A stretch of DNA of 64,000 nucleotides from Minwuia sp. (GTDB lineage: Bacteria > Pseudomonadota > Alphaproteobacteria > Minwuiales > Minwuiaceae), in contig JARGPL010000032.1 of assembly GCA_029210175.1 (NCBI GenBank), positions 62,001-126,000 of the forward strand, read 5' to 3'. Under the pieces are notes generated by a model, which ran no database searches, was not told the DNA's origin, and saw only the letters and a list, made by a program, of their open reading frames with translations. The position numbers and the translations under genes were made by a program. Shown here piece after piece: positions 35,700-43,977 of the stretch; positions within the stretch are counted from its first letter, which is position 1, and each line of letters starts with the position of its first letter.

Positions 35700-35983
35700 T
35701 GGTCAGCGACGTCGCCGTCCTTGAACAGGAACTTGCGCAACTGTCCATCGAAGTCACTGCTGTTGCGGCGCAACCATTCCAGAACCATCGCCGCGTGCTC
35801 GATCTCCTCGCGCATGTTGTGCAGCAGGATTTCCTTCAGATCGGCATCGTCACAATCGTCGGCACGCTGACGATACCAGTCGACGGCTTCAAGTTCCTCC
35901 ATCAGGGACGTTATGGCCTGATGCATGTGGATGGTTTCCTTGCTCAACCGCTCCCGCGGGGCATGCAGATTGTCACTTGCCAT
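35696..35983 (-). CDS. Encapsulated-ferritin-like (EncFtn) ferroxidase lacking a targeting tail
   Basis: The ATG at 35983, with AGGAGA upstream, gives a 95-residue protein. The first helix contains MEELEAVDWY (Glu29, Glu30, Glu32, Trp36, Tyr37) and the second REEIEHAAMVLEWLRR (Glu60, His63). These match Glu31, Glu32, Glu34, Trp38, Tyr39, Glu62 and His65 of the Rhodospirillum rubrum EncFtn, with identical spacing. EncFtn proteins oxidise Fe(II) as decamers and are normally packed into encapsulin shells by a C-terminal peptide. Here the protein ends at FLFKDGDVADH, before that peptide, and no encapsulin gene is in the window. It is the first gene of a coupled four-gene operon. Confidence 0.88.
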   Translation of the reverse strand: MASDNLHAPRERLSKETIHMHQAITSLMEELEAVDWYRQRADDCDDADLKEILLHNMREEIEHAAMVLEWLRRNSSDFDGQLRKFLFKDGDVADH

Positions 35984-36182
35984 GGTCTTCTCCTGTTGTT
36001 TGTTTCTGTCGCAAGGGTGCAACGCCGATGCGGCAGGATCGTTGCGCACTTTACGCCATCACCGGATGACCGGATCAGGCAGTGGCGTCGCACCTGCCAG
36101 ATGGTCCCGTCATGGCTCTTGCGGTTCGGGCCGGGGCACGCATCATGGTGTGATCACGGAAACCGGATCGGGAAAGAGCATC

Positions 36183-36965
36183 ATGTTGCAGGGAAAGGTG
36201 GCGCTGGTCACCGGGTCCACATCGGGCATCGGCCTCGGCTGCGCGGAAGCGCTGGCCGCTGCGGGTGCCAGGGTCATGCTGCACGGCAGTCGTGATGCTG
36301 CCTCGGCTGAGGCGTTGCGCACGGATCTGGCATCGCGGCACGGGGTGGATGTCGGCTATCGGCAGGCGGATGCAGCAGACGGGAAGGCCGTTCGCGATCT
36401 GGTCGCGGCGACCGAGGCGGCCTTCGGACGGCTGGATATTCTGGTCAACAATGCCGGTATCCAGCACGTGGCCCCGATCGAGGAGTTTCCGCTGGAGAAG
36501 TGGGATCAGATCATCGCCATCAACCTGTCCGCCGTGTTCCACGGCAGCCGCGCCGCCATTCCGGGCATGAAGGCCCGCGGCTGGGGACGGATCATCAACA
36601 TTGCGTCGGCGCACAGCCTGGTCGCGAGTCCGTTCAAGTCTGCCTACGTTTCTGCCAAGCATGGTGTCCTGGGCTTCACCAGAACGGCGGCGCTGGAAGT
36701 GGCGCAGCATGGCATCACGGTCAATGCGATCTGCCCCGGCTATGTGCTGACGCCGCTGGTGGAGAAGCAGATTCCCGATACGGCAAAGGCGCGCGGCATT
36801 ACCGAGGAACAGGTGAAGCGGGATGTGTTGCTGGCAGCGCAACCGACCAAGGAGTTCGCGACCGTCGAGCAGATCGGTGACCTGACGGTCTTCCTGTCAA
36901 CGAACAGCGGTGCCGCGATCACCGGCACGGCACTGCCGATGGACGGTGGCTGGACAGCGCAGTAA
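36183..36965 (+). CDS. bdhA: 3-hydroxybutyrate dehydrogenase
   Basis: This SDR interconverts (R)-3-hydroxybutyrate and acetoacetate with NAD, a step in reuse of stored PHB. From ATG 36183 the protein has 260 residues, with TGSTSGIGLG at the N-terminus, NNAGIQHVAPIEEFPLEKWD, and the catalytic YVSAKHG. The segments IQHVAPIEEFP and ICPGYVLTPLVEKQIPD are diagnostic of this subfamily rather than a generic SDR. It is divergent from the ferritin-like gene with a 199-base gap and not linked to phaC. Confidence 0.93.
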   Translation: MLQGKVALVTGSTSGIGLGCAEALAAAGARVMLHGSRDAASAEALRTDLASRHGVDVGYRQADAADGKAVRDLVAATEAAFGRLDILVNNAGIQHVAPIEEFPLEKWDQIIAINLSAVFHGSRAAIPGMKARGWGRIINIASAHSLVASPFKSAYVSAKHGVLGFTRTAALEVAQHGITVNAICPGYVLTPLVEKQIPDTAKARGITEEQVKRDVLLAAQPTKEFATVEQIGDLTVFLSTNSGAAITGTALPMDGGWTAQ

Positions 36966-37016
36966 GGCAGCGCGCGACAAGGTGGCATCTGCACCGGCTT
37001 CCCGGTCGGCCATTGC

Positions 37017-37748
37017 TCAGCCGGCGGAGATTTCCGTGTTGATGGATACCAGACCGGCCATGTTCTTGCGGCGGGCCTTTTCGGCATACATGGCCGTGTC
37101 GGCTTCGTGCATCACGCGGCCCAATTCGGTGTCCGGGCCATAGCAATGGATGCCGATGGAGGCGGTGGAGCGGATCTGCTGGCCCAGTTCGGTGCGAATG
37201 CACAGATCGTCGAGCAGACGCTGCAAGCGGCGCGCATTCTTCAGACCGTTGCTGAGCGTGGTGCGTGACAGCACGACGACGAATTCATCACCGCCGACGC
37301 GGGCCACCAGGTCGTTGGCGCGGACGTTGTCGCTCAAGACCTTCGCAACTTCCTGCAGCACCAGATCGCCCACATGATGCCCGTGGGTATCGTTCACCTG
37401 TTTGAAGCGGTCCAGGTCTATGAAGCAGATGACGCCCTCTTCGTTGTAGCGCTGGGCGGTGCCCAGCAGGGCAGACATGGATTCCTCGAAGCCACGACGG
37501 TTGAGCAGGCTGGTCAGTGAATCGGTGCGGGTCATCTCTTCCAGCGTACGGATCTGCTGTCGCTGCTGTGCAAGCTGCTGCTCGGCGTTGGCTGCAAAAT
37601 CCAGCAGCCGTTCCAGCAATTGCAGCCCGTCGCCATTGAAGTCGGGACTGGACTGGCCGTAACGGCTCAACACTTCGTCTGCCAACCGGCCCACGTAGGG
37701 GGCGGTGCGCAGGCTCGGCAGGGGGTCGTTCAGGGTCGCGAGGCTCAT
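37017..37748 (-). CDS. Diguanylate cyclase (GGDEF domain)
   Basis: The 243-residue protein has an N-terminal region with a predicted coiled coil at about 44-72 and a complete GGDEF domain. The active-site GGDEF is at 152-156, the metal aspartate at Asp111 (FIDLDRFK), and the inhibitory I-site RxxD (RAND, 143-146) is placed exactly five residues before it. It should make cyclic di-GMP with product inhibition. There is no membrane segment or sensor domain, so dimerisation through the coiled coil may control it. It is convergent with bdhA. Confidence 0.93.
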   Translation of the reverse strand: MSLATLNDPLPSLRTAPYVGRLADEVLSRYGQSSPDFNGDGLQLLERLLDFAANAEQQLAQQRQQIRTLEEMTRTDSLTSLLNRRGFEESMSALLGTAQRYNEEGVICFIDLDRFKQVNDTHGHHVGDLVLQEVAKVLSDNVRANDLVARVGGDEFVVVLSRTTLSNGLKNARRLQRLLDDLCIRTELGQQIRSTASIGIHCYGPDTELGRVMHEADTAMYAEKARRKNMAGLVSINTEISAG

Positions 37749-37884
37749 GACCGGGTTCTCCTGATCAGGTGGACTGATGCTTGGCTGTCCCTGTCAACGC
37801 AACCGCTGTGCCAGAATGAAAGATATTTGAAATCAATGGGTTGAAAATTCGGACTGCTCAGCCCGGCAAGATCTTCCGCCCCGA

Positions 37885-38847
37885 TCAGAGCGGTGTTGGG
37901 CAAGGCTTGCCCTGGAAGAACGCATCCAGATTGTCCAGGCAGCAGAACCCCATGGCGTCGCGAGTTTCCACCGTCGCGCTGCCCAGGTGCGGCATCAGGA
38001 AGACGTTCTCCAGTTCGCGGTATCGGGGGTCAAGCTTCGGCTCGTTGGCGAAGACATCCAGACCGGCAGCTGACAGCTTGCCCGCCTGCAGGGCCGCGAT
38101 CAGGTCGTCGTCGCTGATGATGTCACCGCGCGCCGTGTTCACGATGACGGCACCGTCCGGCATGGCCGCGATCAGGTCGGCGTTGACCATGCCCCTTGTT
38201 TCATTCGTGCTGGGGCAGCTGATCGACAGGAAATCCGAGACCGCAAAAAGGTCGGCTGCCGACGCATGATAGTGCGCCCCCCGCTCTTCATCCGCCGTCA
38301 GCCGGGTCCGGTTATGATAATGGATGTCCATGCCGAAACCGCGCGCTGCATCAGCGATGGTCTGACCGATGCCACCCATGCCCAGGATGCCCAGCCGCGC
38401 GCCGCTGACCTGCTTGCCGAGCAGCATGGTGGACGTCCAACTGGACCATTTGCCTGTCCTGACCAGCGTCTGGCCTTCGTGCGCCCGCCGCGCTGCGCCC
38501 AGCAGGCAGAGCATCGCAACCTCTGCCACGGCGTCGTCGAGCACCTTTGGTGTGTTGCTGAGAGTCAGGCCGTGCGCCTTGGCCGCAGCCACATCGATGT
38601 GTTCGTAGCCGACGGAGTAAGTGGCGATCATCCGCACGCTGTCGGGCAGGGCAGACAGAAGGTCTGGCGTGATCCGTTCGGAACCGCAGATCAGCAGTGC
38701 GTCCATGCCTTCGGCAGCGCGGACCAGGTCTTCGGTTCCCATGATCCGGTCCTCCGGATTCAGGGTCGCGTCATAGTCGCGGTTGATCCGCGCCGTCACA
38801 TTGTCGGGCATGTGGCGGGTGACCAGCAGGCGGGGCTTCTTGGACAT
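37885..38847 (-). CDS. D-2-hydroxyacid dehydrogenase (glyoxylate/hydroxypyruvate reductase type)
   Basis: The 320-residue enzyme has the NAD-binding motif GILGMGGIGQ, the catalytic arginine in NTARGDIISDD, the glutamate in FANEPKLDP and the histidine in PHLGSATVETRDAMG. These define the D-isomer-specific 2-hydroxyacid dehydrogenase family; the closest pattern is glyoxylate/glycerate dehydrogenase (GyaR). The exact substrate is not certain. It is divergent from eipB with a 75-base gap that must hold both promoters. Confidence 0.92.
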   Translation of the reverse strand: MSKKPRLLVTRHMPDNVTARINRDYDATLNPEDRIMGTEDLVRAAEGMDALLICGSERITPDLLSALPDSVRMIATYSVGYEHIDVAAAKAHGLTLSNTPKVLDDAVAEVAMLCLLGAARRAHEGQTLVRTGKWSSWTSTMLLGKQVSGARLGILGMGGIGQTIADAARGFGMDIHYHNRTRLTADEERGAHYHASAADLFAVSDFLSISCPSTNETRGMVNADLIAAMPDGAVIVNTARGDIISDDDLIAALQAGKLSAAGLDVFANEPKLDPRYRELENVFLMPHLGSATVETRDAMGFCCLDNLDAFFQGKPCPTPL

Positions 38848-38922
38848 CGTGGCTCCGTTCGGCTTGTGTTTGGGTCTTGCACGTCTACGTTATGGAGATC
38901 ATTCAAAGGACGTGAGCCCCCG

Positions 38923-39732
38923 ATGTCATCCCTGTTTCGTCTGCCGCTGCTGCTGGCCATTCTCATTGCGGGCTTCGCTGCGCCTGTTCTGGCACAGAAC
39001 TTCACCCCCCATCGCGCGATCTATGATCTGGATGTGATGGACAAGCCAAAGGCGACGACGTTTTCCCAGGTCGACGGGCGCATGGTCTACGAGTTCGATG
39101 CGACCTGCGATGGCCTGATCTATTCGCACCGCATGCTGATGAACCTGGTGACCCAGCAGGGCCAGACCATTCGTTCGGAAGCAGTGGTCAGCTTTCTCGA
39201 AAGCAAGGACGGGCGCAGCATGCGGTTTTCCGTGCGGGAGAGCTACAACGGGCAGGTGACATCCCACAGGGAAGGCACCGTGAAGCGCAGCGCGATTGGT
39301 GAGCTGGCCACGGTCACGTTCTCCCGCAACGAAGGCGAGGACAAGGACACGGCACCGGACACCCTGCCGCGCGGCACCCTGTTCCCCCTGGGCCACAGCC
39401 TCGACATGGTCCGCGCCGCGACGGCAGGCGAAATCTTCCACAACGCCCGGACGTTCGATGGGGACGATGTTTCCTACGTCGATACCTTCATTTCCGCTGA
39501 CAGGGGGGATCGGGAAACCATCCTGCCCGAGGCCATGAAACAGACCGAGGCCTGGATCATGCGGGTGGCGTTCTACCGTCCCGATGCCATCGATTCCGCG
39601 CCCTATTACGAAAGCCAGATGCGCATGTTCGCGAACGGTGTTTCAGGCAGCTTCACCCTGGAAACGGACAATCTTTCCGCCATCGCCCGCCTGAGCGAGG
39701 TGGAACTGCGCGAGAAGCCGATTTGCGACTGA
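38923..39732 (+). CDS. eipB: Cell envelope integrity protein, EipB family (DUF1849)
   Basis: From ATG 38923 the protein has 269 residues with a signal peptide cleaved after VLA in PVLAQNF. The mature start PHRAIYDLDV and the strand-rich body match EipB, a periplasmic beta-spiral protein of Brucella needed for envelope stability. Cys62 and Cys268, near the two ends of the mature chain, correspond to the conserved disulfide pair of the family. The frame is open far upstream but that part lies opposite the divergent dehydrogenase gene and is not coding. Confidence 0.88.
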   Translation: MSSLFRLPLLLAILIAGFAAPVLAQNFTPHRAIYDLDVMDKPKATTFSQVDGRMVYEFDATCDGLIYSHRMLMNLVTQQGQTIRSEAVVSFLESKDGRSMRFSVRESYNGQVTSHREGTVKRSAIGELATVTFSRNEGEDKDTAPDTLPRGTLFPLGHSLDMVRAATAGEIFHNARTFDGDDVSYVDTFISADRGDRETILPEAMKQTEAWIMRVAFYRPDAIDSAPYYESQMRMFANGVSGSFTLETDNLSAIARLSEVELREKPICD

Positions 39733-39766
39733 ACGTATCGCTGCAACACCTCATCTTGCTTTCCCC

Positions 39767-39785
39767 TTCCCCCTCGACGGGGGAA
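39767..39785. terminator. Palindromic hairpin between eipB and comM
   Basis: TTCCCCC (39767-39773) pairs with GGGGGAA (39779-39785) around TCGAC. It sits in a 109-base convergent gap and is flanked by further C-rich and G-rich runs (CTTTCCCC before, GGGCAGGGGGTGA after). It may serve both convergent genes. Its composition also resembles dispersed palindromic repeats of alphaproteobacteria. Confidence 0.5.
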
Positions 39786-39841
39786 TGCCGGGCAGGGGGT
39801 GAACGTCGGAGCCGATCTTGGCGGTGACTCTTCCAAAGCGC

Positions 39842-41356
39842 TCAATTCAGCCCCGCCCTGCGGCGGTATCCCAAGGCCTCTGCAATATGGGGCCGGCGGA
39901 GATCGGCTGATCCCTCAAGGTCGGCGATGGTGCGGGCGACGCGCAACACGCGAGTATAACCGCGTGCCGACAGCTTCAGCCGTTCGGCGGCGTCAGTCAG
40001 CAACTTCTGACCGCTGGCATCCGGCGTGGCGATGCTGATCAGCGCTTCACCATCCACCTCCGCATTCGTGACAGGCCCCAGACCAAGTGCCGCGTGCCGG
40101 GCGGCCTGTCGGTCTCGGGCGACGGCTATCCTGACCGCGATCTCTGCCGAGCCTTCAGCCGGGGGCGGCAGGCTGAGGTCGGCAGCCGAAACGGCGGGCA
40201 CGTCGATCGACAGGTCGATTCGATCCATCAATGGCCCGGAGATCTTCGACTGGTAGTCGATGGCGCATCTGGGCGCGCGAGAACAGGCGCGCTCCGGATC
40301 GTCCAGGTGACCACAGCGGCACGGATTCATGGCCGCAACCAGTTGAACACGCGCCGGATAGGTGACATGCGCGTTGGCGCGCGCAACCACGGCCTCCGCC
40401 GTCTCCAGCGGTTGACGCAGCGCCTCCAGCGCCGCGCGCGGAAACTCCGGCAGTTCATCCAGGAACAGCACCCCCCGATGGGCCAGTGAGATCTCGCCGG
40501 GCCGAACCTTCAGCCCGCCGCCGACAAGCGCCGGGGTGGACGTCGAATGATGCGGATTGCGGAATGGGCGACGACGGCTCAACCGGCCATCTGTCAGTTC
40601 CCCCGCCAGGCTGCGGATCATGGAGACTTCCAGCGCTTCCGCCGGTGACAGCGGCGGCAGCAGCCCCGGCATGCGGGCGGCCAGCATGGACTTGCCGGAC
40701 CCCGGCGGCCCCAGCATCAGCAGGTTGTGGCCCCCGGCAGCCGCGATTTCCAGCGCCCGCTTGGCGCTCTCCTGGCCCTTCACATCGCGCAGATCGGGAC
40801 CGAACACGTCCTGGTCGACCGGCCCCGGCTCGGGCGGCGACAGGACCTGGGTGCCCTTGAAGTGGTTGATCACGGCCAGCAGGTCTGGCGCGGCAATGAT
40901 CGACAGGTCGCCTGCCCATGCCGCCTCACCACCACACAGGGCGGGACAGATCAGACCCTGATCACGCTCCGCCGCGGCGACACCTGCGGGCAGGACACCG
41001 GCAACGGCTGCGATCTGGCCATCCAGCGCCAGTTCCCCCAGCGCGATATGCCCGGCCATTTCCTCCGGCGGCAGCACCCCGACGGCGGCCAGCAGCGCAA
41101 GCGCGATCGGCAGGTCATAGTGGCTGCCTTCCTTGGGCAGGTCAGCGGGGGACAGATTGACCGTGATCCGCTTTGGCGGCAGGCCAAGCCCGATGGCATC
41201 CAGCGCCGCCCTGACCCGCTCCCGACTCTCCGCCACCGCCTTGTCGGGCAGGCCGACAATGGTGAATGCCGGCATCTGCGCCGACACCTGCACCTGCACA
41301 TCGACGATCTGCGCCCGGAAGCCCTGAAAGGCGACGGTTGAAATTCTCGCGACCAT
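39842..41356 (-). CDS. comM: YifB/ComM family Mg chelatase-like AAA+ ATPase
   Basis: The 504-residue protein has an N-terminal Lon-protease-like fold (VDVQVQVSAQMPAFTIVGLP, SPADLPKEGSHYDLPIAL), Walker A GPPGSGKSML, Walker B GVLFLDELPEF and the C-terminal Mg-chelatase segment. ComM is a hexameric helicase that promotes branch migration of incoming DNA during natural transformation; it is present in most Proteobacteria whether or not they are known to be competent. A zinc-like Cys cluster CRCGHLDDPERAC is present in the insertion. The gene is 35 bases after an SDR gene. Confidence 0.93.
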   Translation of the reverse strand: MVARISTVAFQGFRAQIVDVQVQVSAQMPAFTIVGLPDKAVAESRERVRAALDAIGLGLPPKRITVNLSPADLPKEGSHYDLPIALALLAAVGVLPPEEMAGHIALGELALDGQIAAVAGVLPAGVAAAERDQGLICPALCGGEAAWAGDLSIIAAPDLLAVINHFKGTQVLSPPEPGPVDQDVFGPDLRDVKGQESAKRALEIAAAGGHNLLMLGPPGSGKSMLAARMPGLLPPLSPAEALEVSMIRSLAGELTDGRLSRRRPFRNPHHSTSTPALVGGGLKVRPGEISLAHRGVLFLDELPEFPRAALEALRQPLETAEAVVARANAHVTYPARVQLVAAMNPCRCGHLDDPERACSRAPRCAIDYQSKISGPLMDRIDLSIDVPAVSAADLSLPPPAEGSAEIAVRIAVARDRQAARHAALGLGPVTNAEVDGEALISIATPDASGQKLLTDAAERLKLSARGYTRVLRVARTIADLEGSADLRRPHIAEALGYRRRAGLN

Positions 41357-41391
41357 GCACGGACGTTAGACCAGCGTGATCCCGTTGTCCC

Positions 41392-42132
41392 CTAGTAGGT
41401 TGCGCGACCCCCCGAGATGTCGATGACCTGACCGGTGGTGAAGGAACAGTCCGCCGACGACAGCCAGGCGATCAGGGCGGCGATCTCTGCCGGTTCCACG
41501 AAGCGGCCCATGGGGATCTTCGACAGCATGTAGTTGATATGCTCCTCCGACATCTGGTCGAAGATGGCGGTGCGGGCGGCGGCGGGGGTGACGCAGTTCA
41601 CCATCACGTCCAGATCGGCCATTTCCTTGCCCAGACTCTTGGTCAGGGCAATGACGCCCGCCTTGGACGCGGAATAGGCGGAGGCATTGGGGTTGCCTTC
41701 CTTGCCGGCGATCGATGCGACATTGACGATGCGGCCATAGCCGCTGTCGCGCATCAGCGGGCTGACGGCCCGGCAGCATTGCCAGACACCGGTCAGATTG
41801 ATCTCGATGATCTGGCGCCACTCTTCAGGGGTGTAGTCCCAGACCGTCCGGTTGGCCCCGGCAATCCCGGCATTGTTGACCAGGATGTCGATGCCGCCGA
41901 GCGCCTTGACGGTCGCCGCCACCGCCGCGTCCACATCCGTGGCGCTCGTGACATCGACGGTGACGCAGGTCGCCCCGATTGCCTGCGCCGTGGCCTCCGC
42001 CAGTGCCGTGTCCCGGTCCCAGATGGCGACGCTCGCGCCGGAGGCGATGAAACGTTCGGAGACGGCGCGCCCGATGCCCTGGGCGCCCCCGGTCACGACG
42101 GCCCTGCGCCCCTTGAGATCGATGGTGTTCAT
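41392..42132 (-). CDS. SDR family oxidoreductase
   Basis: A 246-residue classical short-chain dehydrogenase with VTGGAQGIGRAV, the aspartate in AIWDRD that favours NAD, NNAGIAG, and the active-site YSASK. The pattern is like 3-oxoacyl-ACP reductases and sugar or alcohol dehydrogenases; the substrate is unknown. It is divergent from the aldehyde dehydrogenase gene with a 255-base gap, and the two may serve the same catabolic route. Confidence 0.9.
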   Translation of the reverse strand: MNTIDLKGRRAVVTGGAQGIGRAVSERFIASGASVAIWDRDTALAEATAQAIGATCVTVDVTSATDVDAAVAATVKALGGIDILVNNAGIAGANRTVWDYTPEEWRQIIEINLTGVWQCCRAVSPLMRDSGYGRIVNVASIAGKEGNPNASAYSASKAGVIALTKSLGKEMADLDVMVNCVTPAAARTAIFDQMSEEHINYMLSKIPMGRFVEPAEIAALIAWLSSADCSFTTGQVIDISGGRATY

Positions 42133-42325
42133 GCTGTCTTCCCCCCGGATGGCCTGTCAGTGTTTTTTCAAGAGTGCGGCCTGGCGGGCCAGAAAGCCAG
42201 TCCATGTGGCTGGGCCTGCGCCCCCGCTGCAACCTGTGACCGCCGCCGCGTCCGACCGACACCGCACCATGAGGGGTCTATGATTCTGCAGTCTGGTCGT
42301 AGACAATCCAGGAAGCCTTGCGATG

Positions 42326-42345
42326 TCACCGGTAGGGGCCGGTGA
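42326..42345. promoter_or_regulatory. Inverted repeat TCACCGG-N6-CCGGTGA upstream of the aldehyde dehydrogenase gene
   Basis: A perfect 7-base inverted repeat with a 6-base spacer lies about 43 bases before the aldehyde dehydrogenase start, flanked by the direct repeat GATGTC on both sides. It is placed where an operator or a leader hairpin could act. The regulator is not known. Confidence 0.4.
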
Positions 42346-42387
42346 TGTCAGCAGAAGAGAGAGCCAATTCTTGAGGGGGTCCTGACC

Positions 42388-43839
42388 ATGTCTGATTTGC
42401 CGCGCGTCCCGTTGCTGGTGCCCGGAGCCAACAGTTCCGCAAGCGATGTCGTTGTGTCCGCCCCATGGGATGGTGCACCGATCGCCAGCGTCGCCCGTTC
42501 CGACAGTGCGACCGTGGAAAAGGCCCTGGCCAACGCCCATGCGCTTTACCGCAACCGGGACGCCTGGATCCCGATGCGCGAACGGGTGCAGATCCTGACC
42601 CGTGCCATGGGCATCATGCGTGACCGCCGCGAATCCATGGCGGTGGAGGCGGCGCGCGAAGGCGGCAAGCCGCTGGCCGATTCCCTGGTGGAAGTGGATC
42701 GGGCCATCGATTCCGTGCACATCTGCATCGACGAACTCCGCAGCCGCGCCGGTGAAGTCATTCCCATGGGCATCACCGAAAGCTCCAAGAACCGGGTTGC
42801 CTTTACCCGCCAGGAGCCGATCGGTGTCGTGGTTGCGGTCAGTGCCTTCAACCATCCGCTGAACCTGATTGCGCATCAGGTGGCCCCGGCTGTTGCCACC
42901 GGCTGCCCCGTGATCGTGAAACCTGCCGACAAGACCGCGCTGTCGTGCCTGCATTTCGTGCAGATCCTGCATGAAGCCGGGCTGCCCGCCGACTGGGCGC
43001 AGGCCGTGGTCACCGCCGACCGCAAGGATGCGACGGCGCTGGTCACCGACCCGCGTGTCGGCTTCTTCAGCTTCATCGGCTCGGCCAAGGTGGGTTGGGC
43101 GCTGCGTTCACAACTGGCCCCCGGCACCCGCTGCGCCCTGGAACATGGTGGTGCAGCCCCGGTCATCCTGACCGAGACGGCCGATCTGGACCGTGCCGTA
43201 CCGTCGCTGGCCAAGGGCGGGTTCTACCACGCCGGTCAGGTCTGCGTTTCGGTGCAGCGCATCTTCGCCCATGAGTCCGTCTGCCGGACCTTTGCCGACC
43301 GTCTGGCCGACGCCGCATCGGCGATGGTGGTCGGTGACCCGACCGAGATGGGCACCGAAGTCGGCCCACTGATCACGCCGGGTGAGGTGGACAGGGTGCA
43401 TGAATGGGTGGAAGAAGCCCGCGCCGGTGGCGGCGAGGTGCTGTGTGGCGGCGAAAAGCTGACCGACACGGCCTACAAGCCGACCGTGATCCTGAACCCG
43501 CCTGCGGATGCCAGGGTCTCCACCATGGAGATCTTTGGCCCCGTCGTCTGCGTCTACAGCCACACCGACATGGACGAGGCGATCGAGCGGGCGAATTCGC
43601 TGCCGTTCTCCTTCCAGGCGGCGGTCTTCGGGCAGGACATCGACCGGATCATGCGTGCCACCAGCCGCCTTGATGCGGCAGCGGTCATGGTCAATGACCA
43701 CACGGCATTCCGGGTCGACTGGATGCCGTTTGCGGGCCTGAAGCTTTCCGGTCACGGGGTTGGCGGTGTGCCGCATTCCATGCATGAGATGTCGGTGCGC
43801 AAGATGACAGTGATCAATTCGCCGGAAATCCGCGACTGA
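42388..43839 (+). CDS. NAD(P)-dependent aldehyde dehydrogenase family protein
   Basis: The 483-residue enzyme contains the catalytic Cys286 (HAGQVCVSVQRIF) and Glu252 (LEHGGAAPVIL) and the cofactor segment VVAVSAFNHPLNLIAHQVAP. It oxidises an aldehyde to an acid or acyl product. The pattern resembles lactaldehyde/glyceraldehyde-3-phosphate dehydrogenase-like members (GapN-like, YneI), but the substrate is not clear. A GAGGGGG ribosome binding site precedes the ATG. It is divergent from an SDR gene. Confidence 0.93.
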   Translation: MSDLPRVPLLVPGANSSASDVVVSAPWDGAPIASVARSDSATVEKALANAHALYRNRDAWIPMRERVQILTRAMGIMRDRRESMAVEAAREGGKPLADSLVEVDRAIDSVHICIDELRSRAGEVIPMGITESSKNRVAFTRQEPIGVVVAVSAFNHPLNLIAHQVAPAVATGCPVIVKPADKTALSCLHFVQILHEAGLPADWAQAVVTADRKDATALVTDPRVGFFSFIGSAKVGWALRSQLAPGTRCALEHGGAAPVILTETADLDRAVPSLAKGGFYHAGQVCVSVQRIFAHESVCRTFADRLADAASAMVVGDPTEMGTEVGPLITPGEVDRVHEWVEEARAGGGEVLCGGEKLTDTAYKPTVILNPPADARVSTMEIFGPVVCVYSHTDMDEAIERANSLPFSFQAAVFGQDIDRIMRATSRLDAAAVMVNDHTAFRVDWMPFAGLKLSGHGVGGVPHSMHEMSVRKMTVINSPEIRD

Positions 43840-43876
43840 TCGATACCGGTTGGCGGACGCCAGCATCAGCCGCCGC

Positions 43877-43921
43877 CCATCCATCCACCTGCGGGATCAT
43901 CCCGAACGGGTGGCCGGATGG
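43877..43921 (+). other. Nested stem-loop between the aldehyde dehydrogenase and rhodanese genes
   Basis: CCATCC (43877-43882) pairs with GGATGG (43916-43921), CCACC with GGTGG inside it, and CGGGA with TCCCG at the tip. The whole structure covers about 45 bases in a 138-base gap. No T-tract follows. It could end the upstream transcript or form a leader of the rhodanese mRNA. Confidence 0.4.
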
Positions 43922-43977
43922 GGCGAGGGCCGGTGCAGGTGTCTCCGACAATCCGATTCCAAGGGGAGATAGAGAAG

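Noticed and set aside
38266-38922. A 219-residue N-terminal extension of eipB
   Set aside because: It lies opposite the 2-hydroxyacid dehydrogenase gene and the signal peptide at 38923 fixes the real start.
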